Assembly: GCF_000337475.1 (NCBI RefSeq)
Contig: NZ_AOIT01000016.1
Coordinates: 96,818-160,817, forward strand
Source: Natrinema limicola JCM 13563
GTDB taxonomy: Archaea; Halobacteriota; Halobacteria; Halobacteriales; Natrialbaceae
Length of the DNA stretch: 64,000 bases
Direction: 5' to 3'
Shown here piece by piece: positions 44,706 through 53,451 of the stretch. The notes beneath the pieces were generated by a model. The model was not told the origin of the DNA. It did not search any database and worked only from the letters and a program-made list of their open reading frames with translations. The translations under genes and the position numbers were made by a program. Position 1 is the stretch's first letter. Each line of letters begins with the position of its first letter.

Positions 44706-45494
44706 TTAGTCCTGCTCGACGCTCGGGTGCATCGTCGGCACCTCATCAAGCGGTTCCGCGAAGGCCTCGAGCAGACGCCCTCGCGCCCGTTCGTCACGCG
44801 CGCGGCGCTCTTGGTCGTCGATCTCCTCACAGCCCGGCGGCACCTCGCGGCCCCGGCCCGTGAAGTAACCCTCGGGGGCGACCCAGTCGTGATAGAAGTT
44901 CGTGTCCGAGTCGTGGATCACGGCGAGGCCGACTTTCGCGCCGTGGCCGGCCGCCACGATCGCCTGATGGGGCTCGTCTGCGAGGCGGCCCGCGGCGTAG
45001 ACGCCGTCGACGGCCGTCCGACCGGCGTCGTCGGTGTCGACGAAGTGTTTGCTCCCGCGCTGGATGCGGCCGACGTCTAACGGGACGAGGTACTCGCTGT
45101 CAGACCACGAAGCCGCGATCATGCGACGTGTTTCGATCGGGTCGCCACCTTCCGTCTCGAGGACGAAGCCGGCCTCGAGATCGTCCTCATCGATCGGCTC
45201 GGCACGCGTCACACGCCCGAGTTCGAATTCTGCACCTGCGTTTCGGGCCTGCTCGCGGGTGAGTTGTAGATACCGGCGGGCGTCGACGCCGTCCGGGAAG
45301 CCGGGGTAGTTCTCGAGGCTGGCGTTGCGTGCGAGGATCGATTCGCCCCCGTCGTCACCGGATTGCGTCCGGCTGCTCGAGGGACTTGGTCCCTCGCTGA
45401 TGACGAGGGTGTCGAGTCCTGCGCGGGCGGTAAAGATCGACGCGGCGAGACCAGCAGTGCCGCCGCCGACGATACAGACGTCTCGCATGGCCAT
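44706..45494 (-). CDS. FAD/NAD(P)-binding oxidoreductase, thioredoxin-reductase-like but without CxxC
   Basis: The protein has 262 residues. The start 'VCIVGGGTAGLAASIFTARA' and 'NASLENYPGFPDGVDARRYL' match thioredoxin reductases, and 'GVYAAGRLADEPHQAIVAAG' near 165 is the FAD-closing motif. The NADPH domain and its redox CxxC are missing; instead there is a C-terminal extension of about 70 residues with 'NFYHDWVAPEGYFTGRG'. It may use another electron path or be a sensor. A start two codons in (MRDVCIVGGG) is possible. It lies next to cinA-like on the same strand. Confidence 0.83.
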   Translation of the reverse strand: MAMRDVCIVGGGTAGLAASIFTARAGLDTLVISEGPSPSSSRTQSGDDGGESILARNASLENYPGFPDGVDARRYLQLTREQARNAGAEFELGRVTRAEPIDEDDLEAGFVLETEGGDPIETRRMIAASWSDSEYLVPLDVGRIQRGSKHFVDTDDAGRTAVDGVYAAGRLADEPHQAIVAAGHGAKVGLAVIHDSDTNFYHDWVAPEGYFTGRGREVPPGCEEIDDQERRARDERARGRLLEAFAEPLDEVPTMHPSVEQD

Positions 45495-45674
45495 CGGTTG
45501 GTCACGACACGTATAGAAGGGTTTTCATCGAGATCCTCCGGTACAGCGGCGTCTCGAGGTCGATGGGCGTCGCATCGGACCCACCGCCGTAACGAGACAC
45601 TGCGTGTCGGACCGGCCACTGTTTCGCGCCGAATGCGATGCATAACTTTGGGTAGTGGTATCGAGCCGCAGGCC

Positions 45675-46853
45675 ATGCTCGGCGTCGCTGCGTTCGTCTT
45701 CGTCCTCGCGATCGGACCGTTCTTCGGGCTTCGAGCGTACGCTCGGCGCGTCGAAGCGATGAACTCCCCGATCGAAGACCGCCTGCACCGTCTCAATCGC
45801 GTCCAGCAGGCAGCCGGGTTCGGACTGCCGGCCCTCGCACTGCTTGGCGTGTATGCGTTCGGGCTGCTGGATCGAGCGACAGCCCCCGTCGAGACGGCAG
45901 GCCCGGACCTGTTCGGCGTCGCCGTCCTCGAGTTCGCAGTCCGCGTCCTGCTTACGTTTGCCATCGTCGCTGTCCCGCTGGTCTCGATGGCACTCGGCAC
46001 GTATCCCACGGTCCGCGCGCTCCGAGAGACGGGCGCATCGGCGTGGCGACGCGTCAGGCGGGTACTCACTGTGTTGACGATCGCTATTGCCATTGCAGTG
46101 GTCGGGATCGGTGCGTTCCTCGCACTTGGCTCGGCCGTCAGCGTGTCGCGGCTCGGCCTGGTCGTCACGCTCTGCATACTCGTCGTCGCCGGCTTCGGTC
46201 TCTCGCCGTATCTGCTCGTCCTCACCCGGGATCACGTCCCACTCGAGGGCCAGCGCCGCGAGCGGATCGAGCGCCTCTGTGCAAAAGCGGGCTACAGCCC
46301 CCAGGGGATCTCCCTGCTCGAGGGTGAGTCGACCAAGACAGCGAACGCGCTCGTCGCGGGTTCGCTTCCCGGACGGCGATACGTCTTCCTGACCGATCAC
46401 CTGCTCGCGGCGTGTGACGACGATGAGCTGCAGGCGATCCTCGCCCACGAATTCGGCCACGTCGCGGGCCGTCACCTGTGGCAACGCGGGGCGCTTACCG
46501 GTGCCGTCGTCGGCGTCTGGGCGCTCATTGCTCCGCAGTTCGGGAGCGGCTGGTTCGAGTCGACGTTCAGCGTTGTCGGCTTGCTTATGGGACTGTACGT
46601 CCTGTATCGCGTCGTCTTGCTTGGCGCACTCGCGCGCTGGCAGGAGTTTCAGGCGGACGCCTACGCAGCTCGAACGGTCGGTCGCGAGGCGACGATTGCC
46701 GCCCTCGAGACGCTGGCCGACGCAAACGACGTTCGACTCGAGGCGGGATTCCTCTACAGTCTCGCGACCCATCATCCGCCGATCGCAGACCGCATCGCTG
46801 CGCTCCGCAACGGCGTCGATGGAGAACGGTCGCGAACGCCCTCGAGCGACTGA
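45675..46853 (+). CDS. M48-family zinc metalloprotease, membrane-bound
   Basis: The protein has 392 residues. The zinc motif 'LAHEFGHVAGRHLW' lies near 257, and 'EFQADAYAARTVG' near 323 gives the third ligand. Hydrophobic helices lie at about 1-20, 45-65, 85-110, 135-175 and 270-320, so the protease site faces the cytoplasm or lies in the membrane as in HtpX/CAAX proteases. It is expected to degrade membrane or stress-damaged proteins. The start MLGVAAFVF follows a GCATAACTTT box. It is divergent from the reductase gene. Confidence 0.9.
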   Translation: MLGVAAFVFVLAIGPFFGLRAYARRVEAMNSPIEDRLHRLNRVQQAAGFGLPALALLGVYAFGLLDRATAPVETAGPDLFGVAVLEFAVRVLLTFAIVAVPLVSMALGTYPTVRALRETGASAWRRVRRVLTVLTIAIAIAVVGIGAFLALGSAVSVSRLGLVVTLCILVVAGFGLSPYLLVLTRDHVPLEGQRRERIERLCAKAGYSPQGISLLEGESTKTANALVAGSLPGRRYVFLTDHLLAACDDDELQAILAHEFGHVAGRHLWQRGALTGAVVGVWALIAPQFGSGWFESTFSVVGLLMGLYVLYRVVLLGALARWQEFQADAYAARTVGREATIAALETLADANDVRLEAGFLYSLATHHPPIADRIAALRNGVDGERSRTPSSD

Positions 46854-46917
46854 ACCTGCCCTGGCCCTGCAGTCTGTGCCGCCTCCGGCCAGTTCTACAG
46901 GCTGAGTAGGGCGAGTG

Positions 46918-46938
46918 CCTCGGGGCTTGTCCCCGAGG
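46918..46938. repeat. Perfect 8-base hairpin in an IS-end-like context
   Basis: CCTCGGGG, loop CTTGT, CCCCGAGG: a perfect hairpin. It lies in GCTGAGTAGGGCGAGTG...GTACTTCAC, which I associate with the 3' ends of haloarchaeal IS200/IS605 (TnpB) elements. It is placed 65 bases after the M48 gene and 37 before the SRPBCC gene. It could also be a plain terminator. There is no transposase here. Confidence 0.5.
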
Positions 46939-46974
46939 TACTTCACAGCAATCCTTACGTTTGAACGGCACCAT

Positions 46975-47505
46975 ATGAGCGATGTGGACAGGATTCTCCT
47001 CAGTACGCTCGCCCACCGGTCACCCGAGGAGGTGTTTCCGCACGTGCGCTCGTTCGCCGACTATCCGCGATATACGGACCATCTGAAGGAGGTCCGGATC
47101 AACGGCGACGGCGACGTCGGCTCGGTCTACGACCTCACGCTGACGTGGTGGAAGCTCAGCTACACCGCCCGCTCGAAGGTGATCGACATTACGCCGCCAC
47201 ACTCGCTCGAGTGGCGGCTGGTCAACGACATCGACGCCCGTGGCGAGTGGCGCGTCGAACCGGAACCGGAGTCGGCACCAGCGGACGCTCCGACGGCGAG
47301 TCGGATCTACTTCGATGCCATCTATAACCCCTATTCGGCGAACACGAACGCGATCGCGCTGCCGCGGTTCGTCTCGTTAGACTGGGTCATCGACAAGGTC
47401 GAGCCCAAACTGCTCGCGGAGGCGGAAACCGTCGTCGAGCGACTGGTCGCCGATATCGAGGGCCAGCGGCGTAACGTCGAGTTGACGGTCCACGAGATGC
47501 CCTGA
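46975..47505 (+). CDS. SRPBCC-superfamily (START/polyketide-cyclase-like) protein
   Basis: The protein has 176 residues. The opening 'HRSPEEVFPHVRSFADYPRY' and 'TDHLKEVRINGDGD' match SRPBCC/CoQ10-binding cyclase-like domains that hold a hydrophobic ligand in a beta-barrel with one long helix. There is no signal or anchor. The start MSDVDRIL is preferred over an in-frame upstream ATG at 46915 that lies inside the hairpin region. Function is unknown; haloarchaeal copies are often near M48 proteases or trkA, as here. Confidence 0.85.
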   Translation: MSDVDRILLSTLAHRSPEEVFPHVRSFADYPRYTDHLKEVRINGDGDVGSVYDLTLTWWKLSYTARSKVIDITPPHSLEWRLVNDIDARGEWRVEPEPESAPADAPTASRIYFDAIYNPYSANTNAIALPRFVSLDWVIDKVEPKLLAEAETVVERLVADIEGQRRNVELTVHEMP

Positions 47506-47606
47506 TCCTCCGTCGGAGACTGCTTGCCGACGGCTAGCCCGGCCGGTCAGTTCACGAGTCGAGTGCAGGGCCAACCGACTTACTGGCGGGACCCGATAGC
47601 GAGACC

Positions 47607-47669
47607 ATGAGCCGGAGCTACGCCGTTTCGCGTCTGCGATCGTCGCGGGTGAGCCGCCGGTGCGCGTGA
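47607..47669 (+). other. 20-codon upstream frame overlapping the trkA start
   Basis: ATG...TGA codes for a 20-residue Ser/Arg-rich peptide (MSRSYAVSRLRSSRVSRRCA) and overlaps the GTG of trkA by 10 bases in another frame. A CTTACTGG box about 28 bases before its ATG would make this the first codon of a leaderless mRNA. If so, trkA would be read by reinitiation. Function is not shown. Confidence 0.35.
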
Positions 47670-48997
47670 TCGTCGTCGGCGCAGGGCAGGTCGGGTCGAA
47701 CATCGCTGCTAGCCTCGAGCACGACCACCACGTCGTCGTCGTCGACACCGACCCCAGCCGAATCGAGGCGATCACCTACTCCCACGACGTGCTGACCGTC
47801 CAGGGCGACGGGACCGCCATCGAGACGCTCGAGGAAGCCGGCATCGAGAACGCGGAGCTAGTCATCGCAAGCACCGATATCGACGAGACGAACATCGTCA
47901 TCTGCGGGGCGGCGAAGGCCGTCGGCGATCCGTTCACGATCGCTCGCGTCAAACAGACCGGCCTGTTGCGGACCTGGGAGCGATCCAAGGGAGCGTTCGG
48001 CGTCGATTTCATGGTCGGGACGAACCTCCAGACCGCCCAATCGATCGTTCGGATCGCCGGCCTGCCCGGCGCACACGACGCTGAGACGTTCGCCGGCGGG
48101 CTCGTTCAGATGGCCGAGTTCGAAGTGATGGCCGACAGTCCGCTCGCCGGCGAGACGGTGTCCGACGCCGACCGCTACGAGTCGCTGACGTTCGCCGCAC
48201 TCTTGCGTGGCGACGACATCATCATTCCGGCCGGTGAGACGGTCATCAGGGCCGGCGATGCCATCGTCGTCATCGGGTCCGTAGAGAGCGTCCGTTCGTT
48301 TGCCGATTTCGTGACGCCACCCCCATCGCTCGAGGACGTCCGCGAGATCGTCATCGTCGGCGGTGACGAGATCGCCGCACAGACGGCCAGACTCTTCGAA
48401 GCCGAGGGGATCGACACGCGACTCATCGAGCAAGATCCCGCGCGGGCGCGAGAACTGGCAGAGACCCTGCCGGAGACGCTGGTCTTGCAAAGCGACGCGA
48501 CCGACATCGACTTTCTCGTCCGCGAACACGTCGACGAGTCCGACCTCGTCGTCGCCGCCCTCGACAGCGACGAAAAGAACCTGCTGGTCTCGCTGCTCGC
48601 AAAGCGGGTCGGCGTCGAGCGAACCATCGGCGTCGTCGAGGCCAGCGAATACGTTGACCTCTTCGAGACGGTCGGGCTCGACGTCGGCGTCAACCCCCGT
48701 CTCGTCACTGCCGAGGAGATCACCCGCTTTACCCGCGCCCGGCGAACCGAAAACGTCGCCATGCTCGAGTCAGACCGTGCCGAGGTCCTCGAGATCGAGG
48801 TCGGTTCGAACAGCGTGCTCTTCGAGACGCCGATCGAGGAGGCGATAGCTGACCTTCCGGATGGAATCGTCATCGGGGCGATCACCCGCGATGGGGAGCT
48901 GATCACGCCACGCGGGGAGACCGTCGTCGAGGGCGACGATCACGTGGTGGTCTTCGTCGATACGAGAGTGGTCGACAAAGCGACCGCCGCGCTATAG
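47660..48997 (+). CDS. trkA: Trk potassium uptake system NAD-binding protein TrkA
   Basis: The protein has 445 residues. Two RCK units are present: Rossmann folds at 'VIVVGAGQVGSNIA' (3) and 'EIVIVGGDEIAAQTA' (about 230), each followed by a TrkA_C domain (about 140-215 and 365-445). TrkA binds NAD(H)/ATP and gates the TrkH/TrkG K+ channel, important for high internal KCl in haloarchaea. No trkH gene is in the window. The start is GTG; no ATG is available in frame nearby. It overlaps the next, convergent gene by 6 bases. Confidence 0.94.
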   Translation: MRVIVVGAGQVGSNIAASLEHDHHVVVVDTDPSRIEAITYSHDVLTVQGDGTAIETLEEAGIENAELVIASTDIDETNIVICGAAKAVGDPFTIARVKQTGLLRTWERSKGAFGVDFMVGTNLQTAQSIVRIAGLPGAHDAETFAGGLVQMAEFEVMADSPLAGETVSDADRYESLTFAALLRGDDIIIPAGETVIRAGDAIVVIGSVESVRSFADFVTPPPSLEDVREIVIVGGDEIAAQTARLFEAEGIDTRLIEQDPARARELAETLPETLVLQSDATDIDFLVREHVDESDLVVAALDSDEKNLLVSLLAKRVGVERTIGVVEASEYVDLFETVGLDVGVNPRLVTAEEITRFTRARRTENVAMLESDRAEVLEIEVGSNSVLFETPIEEAIADLPDGIVIGAITRDGELITPRGETVVEGDDHVVVFVDTRVVDKATAAL

Positions 48998-50035
48998 GTC
49001 GGCGTCGGCGACTCGCTCGCCGACCGTGAGGCCGTTTCGGAGCGCGGCGTGGATGCGTCCCTCGCCGGCGACCCAGTCGCCGAGACAGTACAGGCCCGCG
49101 CGTTCGGCGCGCGCGAGTGGCTCGCGGGAGACGCCGCCCTCCGGGAGCGCATACCGCCAGCCCTGGTGGTCCGTCCAGTCTGGATCGCGCAGGCGCTCGT
49201 CGCCAACGAGGTTGGCGGTCAGCGCCGCGAGTTCCGCAAGCGTCTCGGCCGGTGGCTCGTCGTAGTGGTCGACCGACCACTCGTGGGTGGCCTGAACGAT
49301 CAGCAGCGACTCGCCGTCGGGAACGTGGCCGGGTTTGCACTCCTCGCGGCCGACCCAGCCCACCGCGTGAGCCTTGTCCGAATTCACGAGCGCGTAGTAG
49401 GGACGCTCGAGTGCGAACGGGTAGTGGAAGATCCCGGTCCAGACTGTCCGGTAGGGAACGGCGTCGACGGCCGACAGGAGCGACTCGCGGGCGTCGCTCT
49501 CCCAGTCGGCCGTCCGCAGCAACTCGGCGGTCTGGGGGGCCGGGGGATTCAGAAGCAGGGCGTCGAAGGGGCCCCAACGGGTTCCGGAGGCGTCCTCGAG
49601 TTCCCACGTCTCGTCTGCGGTCCGGATAATCGTCTCGATGCGTGTCTTGCGGTGGACGGTCGCGTCGGTACGTGCAAAGAGCCGCTTTGCGATCTGAGTC
49701 AATCCCTGGCGGTAGGTCCACTTGTGCTCGTCGCGGCCGTCGCCCGGCGACACCTCGCCCGTGTGGTCGAACGTCCACACGGGATCGGTCACGTCGACTA
49801 ACCCCTCGGTGTCGAGCGTCTCCGTCAGTAACTCGACGATTCGTTCGTCGTCGGATTTGACGTAGTTTGCGCCGTAGTCGTAGACGATCCCGTCGCGGCG
49901 TCTGGTCGCCGCCCGGCCACAGAGTCCGCCGGATTTCTCGAGGACCGTCACGGTCACGTCGTCGCGTGGTTCCTCGAGAGTGTACGTCGCGGCTGCTGCG
50001 CCGACGCCAGCCCCAACGATCCCAACATGTGTCAT
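48992..50035 (-). CDS. FAD-dependent oxidoreductase, renalase/amine-oxidase-like
   Basis: The protein has 347 residues. 'VGIVGAGVGAAAATYTL' at the start and 'GGLCGRAATRRRDGIVYDYG' near 36 are the FAD-binding motifs; 'GLYCLGDWVAGEGRIHAAL' near 312 closes the site. Length and 'KSDDERIVELLTETL' fit the renalase-like branch that oxidises reduced nicotinamide isomers in bacteria. Substrate here is unknown. It is convergent with trkA, the 3' ends overlapping. Confidence 0.85.
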   Translation of the reverse strand: MTHVGIVGAGVGAAAATYTLEEPRDDVTVTVLEKSGGLCGRAATRRRDGIVYDYGANYVKSDDERIVELLTETLDTEGLVDVTDPVWTFDHTGEVSPGDGRDEHKWTYRQGLTQIAKRLFARTDATVHRKTRIETIIRTADETWELEDASGTRWGPFDALLLNPPAPQTAELLRTADWESDARESLLSAVDAVPYRTVWTGIFHYPFALERPYYALVNSDKAHAVGWVGREECKPGHVPDGESLLIVQATHEWSVDHYDEPPAETLAELAALTANLVGDERLRDPDWTDHQGWRYALPEGGVSREPLARAERAGLYCLGDWVAGEGRIHAALRNGLTVGERVADADL

Positions 50036-50103
50036 GGGCGCAATTTGGACCCGGCCCTACAGGAGACTGTTGGCCGACACTGTTAGGGTTCAATGGCGAG
50101 CCA

Positions 50104-50838
50104 TCACCGAAGCAAGTTGTTTAGCCACCGGTATGGCCGCGGGAGTCGGAGATACCGTTTCTGTTGGGCCTGTATCCAGCCGATCGTCGTCAGACTCCCG
50201 GCAGCAAGCGGTGCGATGGATGTCGTGCCCGAAAGCAGCACACTGCTCCCGAGGATCGCCGCAGCCGTCGTGAACCCGGCAAGGGTATATAATCGCGTGT
50301 ATGCAACGTCGGTTCCGTTCTGCCATGCGCGGCCGAACAGGGTCGCACCAGCACCGAATAGGGCCGTGAGGAACACTGTATGCAGCCAGTAGCCGACGTT
50401 TGGGACGATATCGGTGAAGGCAAGCGAGACGGACGGAGTGGCCGTCACGGTCCAGTACAGTGAGTGTGTCGGCGTGGTAATCGCCAGCGTGATGTCGATC
50501 CCAGCAAGCAGGGCAACGACGCGATAGACCAGTCGGCGACGATCGAGGAACGGCGTGCTACTCGCCGTACTGGCAAACAGCAGCCAGCCCAGGCCGGCTA
50601 GAACAGCACCCAACGTTGCGATGCTGAAGAAAAACCCCTTCACGATCGGCCGTGGATCGAGCGCCTGTGCGGCGAACAGCCCGTTCCAAACCGCGACGCC
50701 CATGAGAAAGAGGATATACGATAGGCCGTTATCGCGGTCGCGGTACGCGATCCCGGTCGCAAGGTACGGGTAGGTTGTGAGGACGATGAGACCGGCCCCT
50801 GCAATAAGCAATACGGATAGCAATTGGCCGGAATCCAT
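50104..50838 (-). CDS. Seven-helix membrane protein, histidine-kinase 7TM-like without kinase
   Basis: The protein has 244 residues. Seven hydrophobic helices are visible (about 5-25, 38-55, 68-88, 103-120, 143-165, 185-205, 210-228). Loops such as 'YRDRDNGLSYILFLMGVAVW' and 'THSLYWTVTATPSVSLAF' resemble the 7TM sensor of haloarchaeal histidine kinases. The chain ends right after helix seven, so no kinase or receiver is present. It may act as a receptor that needs a partner, or be a cut-down copy. It is not next to any kinase. Confidence 0.75.
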   Translation of the reverse strand: MDSGQLLSVLLIAGAGLIVLTTYPYLATGIAYRDRDNGLSYILFLMGVAVWNGLFAAQALDPRPIVKGFFFSIATLGAVLAGLGWLLFASTASSTPFLDRRRLVYRVVALLAGIDITLAITTPTHSLYWTVTATPSVSLAFTDIVPNVGYWLHTVFLTALFGAGATLFGRAWQNGTDVAYTRLYTLAGFTTAAAILGSSVLLSGTTSIAPLAAGSLTTIGWIQAQQKRYLRLPRPYRWLNNLLR

Positions 50839-50986
50839 ACACCCAGTCCCGTTTCAAATAACTTGTATATTCTGACGTGCCGTCGCACGACGGAACTGAC
50901 GACGAGTACACCTGTGGCGGGTGTCGGTGCGACTGCGTGCGTATCGATCGAACGGCTTTTGCGATGCCGGCAGGTAGGAGCGAGCA

Positions 50987-51754
50987 ATGGACGTACTGAT
51001 CGTCGGCGCAGGGTCGATGGGGACGTGGTTCGGCGACGCCGTCGATGCTCGAGTCGCGTTCGCCGATATCGACGGCGACGCCGCAGCGGCTGCGGCGGAT
51101 GCCGTCGGGGGCGATGTCGCGGCTCTCGAGGGGGAGACGAGCTACGATGTCGTCTGTCTCGCGGTGCCGATGACTCACGTCACCGATGCGATCGCCGCCC
51201 AAGCCCCGCGGGCCGAGCGGGCGATCGTCGACGTCTCGGGCGTAATGGAACCCGCGCTTGCAGCGATGGAACGCCACGCGCCTGACGTCGAACGGGTTAG
51301 CCTCCATCCGTTGTTTGCCCCCGAACGGGCCCCCGGCTCGATCGCCGTCGTCTGCAATCGGTCGGGACCGGTAACTGACGAGTTGCTCGCAACGCTCGAG
51401 GCTCGTGGCAACGAGTTACTCGAGACGACGGCCGCAGAGCACGACGAAGCGATGGAGACCGTGCAGGCGGCGACCCACGCCGCGGTGCTTTCCTTTGCTC
51501 TCGCAGCGGAGTCGGTTCCCGAGGGATTCGAGACGCCGATTTACGACGCGATGGGACGACTCGCGAGACAGGTGACGGCGGGGACGCCGCGGGTGTACGC
51601 CGACATTCAGGCGACGTTCGACGGTGCCGACGCCGTCGCCGACGCCGCTGCCGAGATCGCTGCCGCCGACTCGGACGAACTCGAGACACTGTACGAAGAG
51701 GCAGCCGCGAACTGGCACGACGACCGCGAGGACAGCGGAGGTGAGACGACGTGA
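50987..51754 (+). CDS. tyrA: Prephenate dehydrogenase-like protein (TyrA/Rossmann)
   Basis: The protein has 255 residues. The NAD-binding start 'VLIVGAGSMGTWFGDAV' and 'RVSLHPLFAPERAPGSIAVV' near 102 match TyrA/arogenate dehydrogenases, including the HPLF motif. The helical C-terminal domain has 'ETVQAATHAAVLSFALA' near 160. It would give tyrosine synthesis its oxidative step. Length is on the short side for TyrA. The stop overlaps the GTG of the next gene, so the two are translated together. Confidence 0.87.
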   Translation: MDVLIVGAGSMGTWFGDAVDARVAFADIDGDAAAAAADAVGGDVAALEGETSYDVVCLAVPMTHVTDAIAAQAPRAERAIVDVSGVMEPALAAMERHAPDVERVSLHPLFAPERAPGSIAVVCNRSGPVTDELLATLEARGNELLETTAAEHDEAMETVQAATHAAVLSFALAAESVPEGFETPIYDAMGRLARQVTAGTPRVYADIQATFDGADAVADAAAEIAAADSDELETLYEEAAANWHDDREDSGGETT

Positions 51755-53304
51755 GCGACCATCGCGAGGCCGTTCGCTCGAACGCGAAGTATCTGCGTAA
51801 CGTTCGACCGATCGACCCCGACGAGATCGCAGACTACATCGAAGGAACACCGCATCCGGCGGTCGTCAAACAGCTTCTCCGCGAGGAGGCCGTCGATCTC
51901 GGCTTGCTCGAGCGAGACGATGGGACGTTCGTCCCCGTCGACGACGACCCGGTGCGGCCCCGCCGGGGACCGGTCGAGGCGTTCCCGGCCGAGTACGAAC
52001 AGCGGCTCGAGGACCTGCTCGCCGACCGCTATGGCCCCAACTGGTACGACGGGGTCTCTGGCGACTTGCTTCGATCGACGATCCGGCGGTTCAAAGCCGA
52101 CTACCTCGATGGCCGCTCGGTCGAGTACGACGACGACGTGGCGGCGGGCTATGCGATCTACCACCTGCCGGCCTACTACGCCGCCGTCCAGTACGCGCTC
52201 GACGACCTCGCTGATCGAGGGCTGCTGGGACGCACCCTTCGAGTTCTCGACATCGGCGCTGGCGTCGGCGGGCCCGCGCTCGGGCTCTGTGACTATCTCC
52301 CCGATGACGCGCTGGTCGACTACCACGCGATCGAACCCAGCGCGGCCGCGGACGTCCTCGAGGACCTGCTCGCGGAGACGGGACGGAACGTCCACACGAC
52401 GATCCACCGGACGACCGCGGAGGCGTTCGACCCGAGCGAAACCGCCAGCGACGACTTTGAGCCGACCGCACCCGACGACGGCTTCGATCTCGTGCTCGCC
52501 TGTAACGTGCTGAGCGAACTCGACGAGCCTGCCACAATGGCACGGTCGTTCCTCGAGACGCTCGCACCCGAGGGGACGTTCCTCGCGATGGCACCTGCAG
52601 ATAAAAACACCAGCGTGGGCCTGCGCGAGGTCGAACGCGAACTCGAGGGCCAGCGGCTGTGGGACCGGGATGCGGTTGCGCCTGCCGACAGCGATGACGA
52701 AGCGACGGCAGCCGACCGCCGACGCGGTACAGTGACCGTCTACGGTCCAACGGTTCGGCTTTGGCCCGGTGACACGCCCTCGGATCGTGGCTGGTCGTTC
52801 GACGTGCGACCGGATCTGGCCGTGCCGGGATTCCAGCGCCATCTCGACGAGGCGACGCCAGCCGACGATGCTGACCACGATCCCGGCGAGTTCGTCAACG
52901 TCGACGTCCAGTTTTCCTACTCCCAGCTGCGTCTGGACGGCCGTCGCCGGATCGATATGGCCCTCGAGACCAGCGAGTGGGCGAAGATGGCCGAGATGGA
53001 ACGCCACGTCACCAACCGGATCGACCTCGTCGCGGCAAAGCTCAGCCGATCGCTGAGCGGTGGCGACGACCACGACGGTCATGGCGGGGGCCGCTCGAAC
53101 CCGCTGTTCAAGATCAGCGATGGCAGCGAGGAGATCGACCACTACGCTGTGGTGACAAACGAGACGTCGCTCAACCGGCCGCTGCTCGAGGCCGACTACG
53201 GTGAGGTCTGTTCGTTCGAGCGGATCCTCGCGCTCTGGAACGACGACGAGGAAGCCTACAATCTTGTCGTCGACGAGGAGACGATCGTCGATCGGCTCGC
53301 CTAA
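51751..53304 (+). CDS. Rsm22-like SAM-dependent methyltransferase
   Basis: The protein has 517 residues. 'AGYAIYHLPAYYAAVQYAL' near 130 is typical of the Rsm22 family, associated with the small ribosomal subunit. The SAM motif 'VLDIGAGVGGPALGLC' lies near 165 and 'LVLACNVLSEL' near 247. A region from about 300 to 400 is an acidic insertion, and the C-terminal 'SFERILALWNDDE' is the expected end. The target (rRNA) is inference from family. Start is GTG, overlapping tyrA; no nearer ATG is consistent with the family. Confidence 0.85.
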   Translation: MSDHREAVRSNAKYLRNVRPIDPDEIADYIEGTPHPAVVKQLLREEAVDLGLLERDDGTFVPVDDDPVRPRRGPVEAFPAEYEQRLEDLLADRYGPNWYDGVSGDLLRSTIRRFKADYLDGRSVEYDDDVAAGYAIYHLPAYYAAVQYALDDLADRGLLGRTLRVLDIGAGVGGPALGLCDYLPDDALVDYHAIEPSAAADVLEDLLAETGRNVHTTIHRTTAEAFDPSETASDDFEPTAPDDGFDLVLACNVLSELDEPATMARSFLETLAPEGTFLAMAPADKNTSVGLREVERELEGQRLWDRDAVAPADSDDEATAADRRRGTVTVYGPTVRLWPGDTPSDRGWSFDVRPDLAVPGFQRHLDEATPADDADHDPGEFVNVDVQFSYSQLRLDGRRRIDMALETSEWAKMAEMERHVTNRIDLVAAKLSRSLSGGDDHDGHGGGRSNPLFKISDGSEEIDHYAVVTNETSLNRPLLEADYGEVCSFERILALWNDDEEAYNLVVDEETIVDRLA

Positions 53305-53385
53305 GACGGTCTGCTGTCCCGAGTGACCGGTGGGACTGCAGGACGGGTCGCGGTCCCTCCGGAAATGACTGACAGCAGGCCGTAT
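53305..53385. repeat. Palindromic repeat copy D
   Basis: On the minus strand it runs ATACGGCCTGCTGTCAGTCA ... GGGACAGCAGACCGTC. It begins directly after the TAA of the Rsm22-like gene and ends 66 bases before surE. Its inner CGGTCACTCGG region differs from copies E and F by several substitutions. Confidence 0.75.
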
Positions 53386-53451
53386 AAGAGTCCGTATAAC
53401 TCGAGTGCCGGAAGCGGTGACCTTTTCGCACCGCTGCCCGACGGCACTGAC

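Noticed and set aside
45525..46946. 473-codon frame opposite the M48 protease
   Set aside because: The M48 gene has HEFGH and membrane helices; the opposite frame is an Arg/Asp/Glu-rich shadow without motifs.
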